This document shows, piece after piece, positions 1-5,978 of a DNA stretch of 10,672 nucleotides (position 1 is the stretch's first letter; every line of letters begins with the position of its first letter). The stretch covers positions 1-10,672 of the forward strand of contig JAIOXC010000042.1 in assembly GCA_021741795.1 (NCBI GenBank), written 5' to 3'. Under the pieces are notes generated by a model that was not told the DNA's origin, made no database searches, and was given only the letters and a program-made list of their open reading frames with translations. This stretch comes from Ilumatobacteraceae bacterium (GTDB lineage: Bacteria; Actinomycetota; Acidimicrobiia; Acidimicrobiales; Ilumatobacteraceae). Both the position numbers and the translations under genes were made by a program.

Positions 1-1
1 C

Positions 2-115
2 GACCGCAAGACAATTAACCGCATCGAAAATGGCCATTTCTCGCCTGCCCTCGACACCCTTGTGCGGCTCAGTTCTGCCCTCGCTGTCACCCCCGCCAGC
101 CTGCTCAAGGTCTGA
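2..115 (+). CDS. C-terminal end of an XRE/Cro-type HTH transcriptional regulator (partial)
   Basis: Only the last 37 residues and the TGA stop are in the window; the 5' part lies upstream. The visible peptide contains KTINRIENG, then SPALDTLVRLSSAL and a VTPASLL ending. This matches the recognition helix and following helices of Cro/C1-type (XRE) DNA-binding domains, in which a K/T-x-I-S/N-R-I-E-N-G stretch is followed by P-x-L-x-T-L and an A-x-L-G-V-x-P-x-x-L-L tail. The protein ends right after the HTH, so it is either a small single-domain regulator or one with its other domain N-terminal. It lies 98 bases upstream of the first transporter operon in the same direction and could regulate it, but position alone does not show this. 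The fragment is short, so the family call is good but not certain. Confidence 0.65.
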   Translation, partial: DRKTINRIENGHFSPALDTLVRLSSALAVTPASLLKV

Positions 116-118
116 ACC

Positions 119-132
119 TCAACGAGCGTTGA
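119..132. promoter_or_regulatory. Candidate operator: inverted repeat TCAACG-AG-CGTTGA
   Basis: Two perfect 6-base half-sites are separated by 2 bases, just after the stop of the HTH regulator gene and directly upstream of the probable -35 region of the first transporter operon. Its size and symmetry fit a dimeric XRE-type repressor site. The two-base centre makes an RNA hairpin unlikely and no T-run follows, so it is not a terminator. Binding by the neighbouring regulator is inference. Confidence 0.3.
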
Positions 133-155
133 ATGGTGGTTGAACGAAAGTTGGC
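128..155. repeat. Three GTTG direct repeats at exact 11-bp spacing
   Basis: GTTGAA begins at 128, GTTGAA at 139 and GTTGGC at 150, so three copies of GTTG recur every 11 bases, about one helical turn. All copies would face the same side of the DNA just upstream of, and overlapping, the probable promoter of the first operon. The first copy also forms part of the right arm of the inverted repeat at 119-132. Phased direct repeats of this kind are often activator or repressor sites, but the motif is short and could be chance. Confidence 0.3.
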
Positions 156-169
156 ATACCCCCAATAAT
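140..169 (+). promoter_or_regulatory. Candidate promoter of the first transporter operon
   Basis: TTGAAC (140-145) and AATAAT (164-169) are separated by 18 bases, giving 4 of 6 and 5 of 6 matches to the housekeeping sigma consensus. Transcription would start near 176, about 38 bases before the binding-protein ATG. An alternative pair is TTGGCA (151-156) with TAAGGT (176-181), 19 bases apart; TAnnnT is a common actinobacterial -10 form. The sequence does not decide between them. Confidence 0.35.
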
Positions 170-199
170 TATGACTAAGGTACATCTACCAATTACCAA

Positions 200-209
200 A
201 CAGGGGGAA
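200..209 (+). promoter_or_regulatory. Ribosome binding site ACAGGGGGAA of the first binding-protein gene
   Basis: The GGGGG run at 203-207 ends 6 bases before the ATG at 214 and supports that start. The identical ten bases precede the second binding-protein gene at 5961-5970 and do not precede any other gene in the window. Confidence 0.6.
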
Positions 210-213
210 GTAC

Positions 214-1890
214 ATGTCAGAAATTCATGAAGATATTAAAGAAGTTGTTTCGTCGAGGATCTCTCGTCGTCGCTTCGTACAAGGCGCAGCAGCAGTTACT
301 GCGGGTGCAGCAGTTGTTGGTTTAGCCGCATGTGGTGGCAGTGAATCAGAAGGTGAAACTGCCGACACAACTCCAGCAGAAGTAAAGCCACTTCGCATTG
401 CAACCGGCAAGCAAGAGCACGTAGCAGCACCATGGGAAACCTCGGGTGGTTCGTTGTTTATCTTGAGCATGGTTGGCGAATGGCTGACATGGCAGTTACC
501 TGATGGTTCACTCGAGCCACGTATTGCTGAGAGCTGGACAGCATCAGAAGATGCAAAGTCCTGGACATTCAAGATTCGTCAAGGCGTCATGTTCAACGAC
601 GGAACACCACTCACTGTTGACGACATCGTCTACACCTACACAGCCATCTTCGACGAGGCAATCCACAAGGGTGTTTCTCGCTCAAAGGGCAACTACGACA
701 ACATCTTGGATGCAGCTGGCGTAGTCAAAGTTGATGAGAGCACAATTCAATTCAACTTGCTCCAGGCAAACGGTAACTTCCCGTACTTCGTGTCATCAGC
801 TTGCTACGGCATGTGCATCATCAAGAAAGATGCATTCGGCGGCGCAGGTTGGGAAGAGACAATGATTGCAGCTGGACCATGGAAAATGGTGAGCCACGTC
901 AACACCGAAAGCACTGTGTACGAAAAGAACCCGTACTACTGGGACACAAACTTTGCCCCTTCATTCAATACGGTTGAGTTGGTTCAGTTTGTTTCGGCTG
1001 CAACAGCACTTCCGCAGTTGCAGACTGGCGAGCTTGACTTCATCGGTGCAATGGAAGCCGCTGACGCACTTGCCCTTGATGAGGCCGAGTTCACAATCGC
1101 CACACTGCCTGCAGGCGCAGGTTTCGCACACGTCCACATGCGTACCAACTTTGGTCCGTTCCAGGACAAGCGAATCCGTCAAGCTGCAGCACTCACCATC
1201 GACCGTCCAGGTTATGTAGACGGAATCATGATGGGTATCGGCGGCCGTGTTGGTAACGACAGCGTTATGGATCCGTACAACACAGCAGACACTTCGGTGC
1301 CACAGCGCGTGAAGGACATTGAGAAGGCAAAGGCTCTGATGGCCGAAGCCGGTGTTCCAAACGGTTTCGCAGTCGACTTGTCATCGTGGGCTCGTGACGA
1401 CATCAACAAGTACGCCAACTTGATCAAGACCTCGTTTGCTGAAATCGGCATCGAAGTCACTTTGGTCATCGACGGTTCAGATGGTGGTTCGGCTGTGTAC
1501 TACACATACGATCCGTACCCATCCATGCCAGGCAAGGTCAATCAGTTCGACAATCACTCATGGTTGGCTTCCAACTTGGGAATCGTTGACTGGGCAGGCC
1601 GTGGTGTTCCAGACCAATACTTGATGCGTGAATGGCGTTCAACTGGTGACTGGAGCGGCGCAATGCTCGACAGTCGCGTAATGGACGCAGCAATTGACGA
1701 ATACCTACAGGCAATCACTCCAGAGGCCAAGAAGGTAGCAAGTAAGAAGATTCAAGAGGCATCCCTCGACGAGACTCCTTACATCCTTGCCTACACCTCA
1801 AACCTCATCACTGCAAGCCGTAACAGCTTGACAGGAATGCTGGTTAACGGAATGGGTCAATTCGATGCGAGAACAGCAACAAACGCATAA
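214..1890 (+). CDS. ABC transporter substrate-binding lipoprotein, family 5 (SBP_bac_5), Tat-exported
   Basis: This is the extracellular receptor of the first importer; it binds the ligand and delivers it to the permease pair encoded downstream. It has 558 residues, a usual length for DppA/OppA-type proteins. The N-terminus shows a twin-arginine stretch S-R-R-R-F-V (residues 17-22), an alanine/valine-rich hydrophobic stretch (25-39) and a lipobox L-A-A-C with the lipid-bearing cysteine at 40, followed by a Gly/Ser/Glu linker. This points to folded export by Tat and anchoring to the outer face of the membrane. The family signature is clear at residues 90-142: EWLTW, then ESWTASED, SWTFKIRQGV, FNDGTPLTVDDIVYTY. 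Cys197 and Cys201 form a CxxxC pair that could be a disulfide. The start has a strong ribosome site 6 bases upstream. A strong terminator directly follows the gene, so it can be expressed apart from the permeases. Class is secure; the ligand (peptide, sugar or other) cannot be read from the sequence. Confidence 0.93.
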   Translation: MSEIHEDIKEVVSSRISRRRFVQGAAAVTAGAAVVGLAACGGSESEGETADTTPAEVKPLRIATGKQEHVAAPWETSGGSLFILSMVGEWLTWQLPDGSLEPRIAESWTASEDAKSWTFKIRQGVMFNDGTPLTVDDIVYTYTAIFDEAIHKGVSRSKGNYDNILDAAGVVKVDESTIQFNLLQANGNFPYFVSSACYGMCIIKKDAFGGAGWEETMIAAGPWKMVSHVNTESTVYEKNPYYWDTNFAPSFNTVELVQFVSAATALPQLQTGELDFIGAMEAADALALDEAEFTIATLPAGAGFAHVHMRTNFGPFQDKRIRQAAALTIDRPGYVDGIMMGIGGRVGNDSVMDPYNTADTSVPQRVKDIEKAKALMAEAGVPNGFAVDLSSWARDDINKYANLIKTSFAEIGIEVTLVIDGSDGGSAVYYTYDPYPSMPGKVNQFDNHSWLASNLGIVDWAGRGVPDQYLMREWRSTGDWSGAMLDSRVMDAAIDEYLQAITPEAKKVASKKIQEASLDETPYILAYTSNLITASRNSLTGMLVNGMGQFDARTATNA

Positions 1891-1914
1891 GTAAATAACT
1901 CAAAAGCAAGACAG

Positions 1915-1948
1915 AAGAGCCAGGGCTTTACCGCCCTGGCTCTTTTTT
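1915..1948 (+). terminator. Strong intrinsic terminator inside the first operon
   Basis: A perfect 12-bp stem (1915-1926 with 1933-1944) closes a TTTACC loop, and the run of T reaches 1948. It starts 25 bases after the binding-protein stop and lies before the permease genes, so most transcripts should end here and only a fraction continue. This fits making more binding protein than membrane complex. Confidence 0.9.
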
Positions 1949-1950
1949 AT

Positions 1951-1981
1951 TTGCCAATTGTCTACAGCGGCTATTTATAAC
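1951..1981 (+). promoter_or_regulatory. Candidate internal promoter for the first permease-ATPase genes
   Basis: TTGCCA (1951-1956, 5 of 6 to consensus) and TATAAC (1976-1981, 5 of 6) are separated by 19 bases, slightly long. The -35 hexamer begins directly after the terminator T-run. Transcription would start near 1988, leaving a leader of only about 10 bases before the ATG at 1998, which has GAGG at 1993-1996 touching the start codon. A nearly leaderless mRNA would explain the poor ribosome site. Confidence 0.35.
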
Positions 1982-1997
1982 TACACTCATCCGAGGT

Positions 1998-2954
1998 ATG
2001 AAACGGTTCATTCTGCAGCGTCTCGGTCTTGCCGTCATCACAGTATTCCTTGTGTGCGTAATCGTTTTCTTCTTAACCCATATTCTTCCGGGAGATGTTG
2101 CTCGCCAATACTTGGGCAGAGGTGCCACAGAGGACGACCTCAGAGATTTTCGTCGACTCTTTGATCTAGATAAGCCACTACTCACTCAATTGTTTTCTTG
2201 GATCAATGATCTCATTCACTTCGATCTCGGGCAATCAATGCAGTATCGAGGTCCTGTTTCAGAATTACTCGGGCCAGCGATTGGCTACTCATCCAAGCTT
2301 GCGGCCGTTGCATTCCTCATCATCGTGCCCCTCAGCATTGCTGGTGGTGTTCTTGCTGCAGTGAACCGAGGCAAGAAGATCGACCGAGCAATCACTGTCG
2401 GTGGTTTATCCGCAGCAGTCATTCCAGAGTTTGTATGGGCAATCATCTTGGTGCTCCTCTTTGGAGTGACATTCGAGATATTTCCAGTTACTGCATTCCC
2501 AGGCAAAGGAGACAAGACAGTCCTGAATCAAATCTGGCACTTAGTGCTTCCGTCCATCTCGCTGCTCTTAGTGCTGTTCGGTTACATCGCACGTATCACA
2601 CGTGCAGGCGTCATCGAGGCTCTCGACTCCGATTACATGCGCACCGCTGTGCTCAAAGGACTCACTCGTCGTAAGGCAGTTATCAAGCACGTGCTTCGCA
2701 ACGCCCTGTTACCGACTATCGCTGTTATCGCTTCTCAAGTCCCGTACCTCATCGGCGGATTAATTGCAGTGGAAATCGTCTTCAACTATCCCGGTTTTGG
2801 AACAATTCTGAAGGGCGCTGTGGACGCACGGGACTATTCGGTACTGCAAGCCGGCGTCGTTGTATCAAGTTTGGTCATTGTCTCGTTTCAACTCATTGCA
2901 GACATTTTGTTTGCGGTTTTGAATCCACGTATCCGTCAGAAGATTTCAGAATGA
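1998..2954 (+). CDS. ABC transporter permease, DppB/OppB type (first system)
   Basis: One of the two membrane subunits that form the channel of the first importer. It has 318 residues, usual for the family. Hydrophobic segments lie near residues 9-29, 99-122, 133-158, 182-199, 240-262 and 284-308, six in all. The family hallmark ILPGDVA follows the first segment (29-35). The cytoplasmic EAA coupling loop is at about 208-239, from EALDSDYMRTA through KGLTRR to NALLP, and contacts an ATPase subunit. The protein ends LNPRIRQKISE, like the usual L-D-P-R end. There is no earlier in-frame ATG, and the N-terminus fits the family; GAGG lies only 1 base before the ATG, so translation initiation looks weak or leaderless. 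The stop overlaps the next gene by ATGA, implying translational coupling. Confidence 0.93.
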   Translation: MKRFILQRLGLAVITVFLVCVIVFFLTHILPGDVARQYLGRGATEDDLRDFRRLFDLDKPLLTQLFSWINDLIHFDLGQSMQYRGPVSELLGPAIGYSSKLAAVAFLIIVPLSIAGGVLAAVNRGKKIDRAITVGGLSAAVIPEFVWAIILVLLFGVTFEIFPVTAFPGKGDKTVLNQIWHLVLPSISLLLVLFGYIARITRAGVIEALDSDYMRTAVLKGLTRRKAVIKHVLRNALLPTIAVIASQVPYLIGGLIAVEIVFNYPGFGTILKGAVDARDYSVLQAGVVVSSLVIVSFQLIADILFAVLNPRIRQKISE

Positions 2955-3835
2955 ACGACACAACTGCAACAACCATTGCGAACAAGTCCAACCTTGAGCG
3001 CAAAACAATCCGTCGAGAACGCGTCAGGCTTGTCCTCAGAGACAAAACGTTTCTTATCGGCGCACTCATTTTAGGTATATGGCTTTTCATTACCGTTTTT
3101 GGCAATTTCCTTGCGCCACACGCAGCAGGCGATCAAGACTTCCAATTCGTTTCAAAATCACCATCGCTCAAATTTCCGTTTGGTACCGATTCAAACGGTC
3201 GCGACGTTTTTTCAAGGGTCATCCTTGGCACTCGACTGATTGTCGTGATGGCGTTCTCAGCCACCGTGCTCGGCACCGTTTTAGGAACGTCACTCGGACT
3301 CGCCACCGGTTATTTCAAAGGCAAGTTTGACATGATCGTGATGCGCCTCATCGAAGCCGTCTCGGCAATTCCCGTTTTAATCATTGCGCTCTTGGCAATT
3401 GCAGCACTTGATGGAAGGTCGCCAACCCTGACTGTCATCGTGATCGGTTTCGTGTTCACGCCAAACATCGGTCGCACAGTGCGCGCCGCAGTGCTCGGCG
3501 AATCCGAACTCGAATACGTGGCAGCAGCACGACTACGCACCGAACGCACCCGTCACATTCTGTTCCGTGAAATCTTGCCCAATGTGTTGCCGCCAATCAT
3601 CGTCGAGTTCACCGTGCGCCTCGGTTACGCAATTTTTGCAATCGCGACGCTTTCATTCCTCGGCGCTGGAGTCGAATACGGTTCGCCAAACTGGGGTTCA
3701 CAGATTGCCGAAAATTGGGGCAACATTTACTCAAACGTATGGTGGCCCACAGCATTCCCGGCTCTGGCTATTGCTTCACTTGCAGTAAGCATCAACCTCA
3801 TATCTGACAGCTTGCTGGAGATCTTCGAATTATGA
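2951..3835 (+). CDS. ABC transporter permease, DppC/OppC type (first system)
   Basis: The second membrane subunit, partner of the DppB-like permease with which it overlaps by ATGA. It has 294 residues with a charged cytoplasmic N-terminus (about 1-32), a first membrane segment at 34-54, and further segments near 97-120, 134-152, 158-176, 222-240 and 266-288. The DppC/OppC hallmark FGTDSNGRDVFSRVILGTR lies at 77-95, with the invariant G-R-D (83-85). The EAA loop runs from EYVAAARL (188-195) to LPNVLPP (209-215). SPNWGSQI (245-252) matches the periplasmic P-x-W-G motif. The C-terminus ends LLEIFEL and lacks the usual D-P-R tail, so it is about half a dozen residues short; its stop overlaps the ATPase start by ATGA. 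No strong ribosome site is visible, consistent with coupled translation. Confidence 0.93.
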   Translation: MNDTTATTIANKSNLERKTIRRERVRLVLRDKTFLIGALILGIWLFITVFGNFLAPHAAGDQDFQFVSKSPSLKFPFGTDSNGRDVFSRVILGTRLIVVMAFSATVLGTVLGTSLGLATGYFKGKFDMIVMRLIEAVSAIPVLIIALLAIAALDGRSPTLTVIVIGFVFTPNIGRTVRAAVLGESELEYVAAARLRTERTRHILFREILPNVLPPIIVEFTVRLGYAIFAIATLSFLGAGVEYGSPNWGSQIAENWGNIYSNVWWPTAFPALAIASLAVSINLISDSLLEIFEL

Positions 3836-5862
3836 GCGACGCACCAGCACTCGAATTTCGTGATCTTGAAGTTGCGTACACCGTTCGCGGAATTGACCGT
3901 GAGGTACTGCGCAAAGTTTCGTTCTCCATCGCCCCAGGTGAGGCGTACGGCCTTGTAGGCGAGTCAGGTTGCGGCAAATCCACTGCCGCATTTGCAGCTA
4001 TGCGCTATCTACCACGCAACGGCAAAATCACCAGTGGCTCAATTCTGTTTGAGGGCCAAGACATTGTTGGCATGAGCACAAGCGACATCAATACCTTGCG
4101 CAGGTCGGCAATCTCGATGGTGTACCAAAACCCAGCGACTGCGCTCAACCCTACGATTCGCATCGGTGACCAAGTCGCTGAAGTTTTTGCGCTGCAAGGT
4201 CTTTCCAAGAGTGATGCGCTCGCAAAAGTAGAACAAGCACTCATCAAGGTACAGATCGCCGACCCAACAAAGGTGATGCGCAGGTATGCCCACCAATTGT
4301 CTGGTGGCATGGCTCAACGCGTAGTTATTGCTATGGCCCTTGCGTCCAACCCTCGCCTCTTGGTGATGGATGAGCCAACGACTGGACTTGATGCAACAGT
4401 TGAAGCCGAAGTACTCGACTTGGTACGCAAATTGCGCAAAGAATCTGGAACTGCCGTGTTGTTTATTAGCCACAACCTCGGAGTAATCCGCCACATGTGC
4501 GATCGCGTTGGCGTGTTGTATGCCGGCGCACTTGTAGAACAAGGTGCCACTGAAGACATCTTCTCGAATCCGAGCCACCCGTACACCGTTGGTCTGTTGC
4601 GATGCATTCCTCGCGGTGGTTTACACAAGAACACCGACCGCCTCGACACGATCCCCGGCACTCCTCCGGCGCTTGGCACCCACTTTGATGGCTGTGTGTT
4701 TGCCGATCGCTGCGCATTGGTCGAAGACAAGTGCCGCACCACACAACCAGAGATGGTCACGGTTGGACAGTCTCATGTTGCTCGTTGCTTCCACACCGAC
4801 AAAGCAGGTTCGATGCCTCGCGCAATCGACACAGTATCTGTCAGCGTGAGTCAAAACCCAAATCGTGCAACTACTGGTACGCGACTGCTCGACATCGATC
4901 ACCTGTCAAAAGCATTTACTCAAGATGGCCACGCAGTACATGTTGTCAACGACGTTTCATTGCAAGTCGGTGTCGGCGAAACACTTGGTCTCGTCGGTGA
5001 GTCAGGCGCAGGCAAGACAACGATTGCCAAACTTATTCTTGGTCTCTACGGCTCCGACAGTGGCAGCCACGTTGTGCTCGACGGAAAAGATTTGGCAGGC
5101 ACTCTCAACAAGCGCGACATCAAAGATGTCGGTGCCATGCAGATCGTGTTTCAAAACCCAGACCAAGCACTCAACCGTCGCCACAGCGTGACACGCATTG
5201 TTGGTCGTGCAGTACAAAAACTACGTGGTCTGTCTGCCGATGATTCGACCGACCGAGCCCACGAATTGCTCTCTGGCATGCGAGTTGAAGCAACGCTTCA
5301 TAGTGCACGCCCAGTACAACTTTCTGGAGGACTCAAACAACGTGTTGCAATCTCGCGCGCATTCGCTGGTGCACCACAACTTGTTGTCTGCGACGAACCA
5401 ACTTCTGCCCTCGATGTTTCAGTGCAGGCAACGATCCTCAACTTGTTGGTCGACTTGCAAAAGCAAGACGGAACCAGTTTTATTTTTATCTCCCACGATC
5501 TCGGCGTTGTCAGATATATTTCCGACAAAATTGCAGTGCTGTACCTCGGCCGTGTCGTCGAGTTCGGAGACTCCAATCGAGTCTTCCAGGGCCCACACCA
5601 CCCATACACCGAAGCATTGTTGTCGTCGGTACCAAATATTGACGGGTCAGTACGCAAGCGAATCCCCCTCACTGGTGTTATCCCAAGCCCATCAAACCCG
5701 CCATCTGGTTGTGTTTTGCACCCGCGCTGCCCGCGCATGGCTGGCAGCGGTGTGGAGCACTTGTGCACAAGCGTTGAGCCTGCGCTCACCGAGGTCGAGC
5801 CTGGTCATTTCATGCGTTGCCACATACCGCTCGATCAATTGCGCACAGTCCAGACCCAATAG
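3832..5862 (+). CDS. Fused ABC transporter ATPase with two nucleotide-binding domains (DppD-DppF fusion)
   Basis: This cytoplasmic motor hydrolyses ATP to drive uptake through the two preceding permeases. It has 676 residues, about twice a single subunit. Domain 1 (about 1-325) has Walker A GESGCGKS (43-50), Q-loop Q99, signature LSGGM (156-160), Walker B LLVMDE (176-181) and switch His214. Domain 2 (about 350-676) has GESGAGKT (389-396), Q441, LSGGL (497-501), LVVCDE (517-522) and His555. Both are intact, so both ATP sites should work. Each ends in the oligopeptide-transporter C-terminal domain with four cysteines (288, 294, 301, 319 and 627, 633, 645, 663); related subunits of this class have been reported to bind a [4Fe-4S] cluster there. 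A linker of about 25-30 residues joins the halves. The start is set by the ATGA overlap with the permease and a TGGAG 11 bases upstream. Since the fusion supplies both motor domains, this operon is complete without further genes. Confidence 0.95.
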   Translation: MSDAPALEFRDLEVAYTVRGIDREVLRKVSFSIAPGEAYGLVGESGCGKSTAAFAAMRYLPRNGKITSGSILFEGQDIVGMSTSDINTLRRSAISMVYQNPATALNPTIRIGDQVAEVFALQGLSKSDALAKVEQALIKVQIADPTKVMRRYAHQLSGGMAQRVVIAMALASNPRLLVMDEPTTGLDATVEAEVLDLVRKLRKESGTAVLFISHNLGVIRHMCDRVGVLYAGALVEQGATEDIFSNPSHPYTVGLLRCIPRGGLHKNTDRLDTIPGTPPALGTHFDGCVFADRCALVEDKCRTTQPEMVTVGQSHVARCFHTDKAGSMPRAIDTVSVSVSQNPNRATTGTRLLDIDHLSKAFTQDGHAVHVVNDVSLQVGVGETLGLVGESGAGKTTIAKLILGLYGSDSGSHVVLDGKDLAGTLNKRDIKDVGAMQIVFQNPDQALNRRHSVTRIVGRAVQKLRGLSADDSTDRAHELLSGMRVEATLHSARPVQLSGGLKQRVAISRAFAGAPQLVVCDEPTSALDVSVQATILNLLVDLQKQDGTSFIFISHDLGVVRYISDKIAVLYLGRVVEFGDSNRVFQGPHHPYTEALLSSVPNIDGSVRKRIPLTGVIPSPSNPPSGCVLHPRCPRMAGSGVEHLCTSVEPALTEVEPGHFMRCHIPLDQLRTVQTQ

Positions 5863-5872
5863 TCACTTGGGT
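5854..5872 (+). terminator. Weak hairpin at the end of the first operon
   Basis: ACCCAA (5854-5859) and TTGGGT (5867-5872) pair perfectly around a 7-base loop that contains the end of the ATPase stop codon. No T-run follows; the next bases are TTACCCCCC. It is a poor intrinsic terminator, so transcription of the first operon may run on into the second. Confidence 0.25.
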
Positions 5873-5889
5873 TTACCCCCCTCAAGGAC

Positions 5890-5919
5890 TTGACTATTAC
5901 GGGCAAATGTCCATAGAGT
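5890..5919 (+). promoter_or_regulatory. Probable promoter of the second transporter operon
   Basis: TTGACT (5890-5895, 5 of 6 to consensus) and TAGAGT (5914-5919, 4 of 6, with the TAnnnT form common in actinobacteria) are 18 bases apart. Transcription would start near 5926, giving a leader of about 53 bases before the ATG at 5979. Confidence 0.5.
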
Positions 5920-5960
5920 GAACAAATCGGATTGGGGTCATTCCGGCTTCACACGAATCA

Positions 5961-5970
5961 ACAGGGGGAA
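5961..5970 (+). promoter_or_regulatory. Ribosome binding site ACAGGGGGAA of the second binding-protein gene
   Basis: The GGGGG at 5964-5968 ends 10 bases before the ATG at 5979. The ten bases are identical to those before the first binding-protein gene (200-209), though the distance to the start is longer here (10 against 6 bases). Confidence 0.55.
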
Positions 5971-5978
5971 ATTCCTAC

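Noticed and set aside
119..132. The inverted repeat after the HTH gene as an intrinsic terminator
   Set aside because: Only a two-base centre and no T-run; it fits a DNA operator better than an RNA hairpin.
4039..4578. 179-codon open frame on the - strand
   Set aside because: Antisense to domain 1 of the fused ATPase, which carries all conserved motifs; no domain or ribosome site supports the reverse frame.
5198..5893. 231-codon open frame on the + strand, shifted relative to the ATPase
   Set aside because: It lies over the second ATPase domain, whose Walker A, signature and Walker B motifs are intact in the other frame; the shifted product has no recognisable domain.
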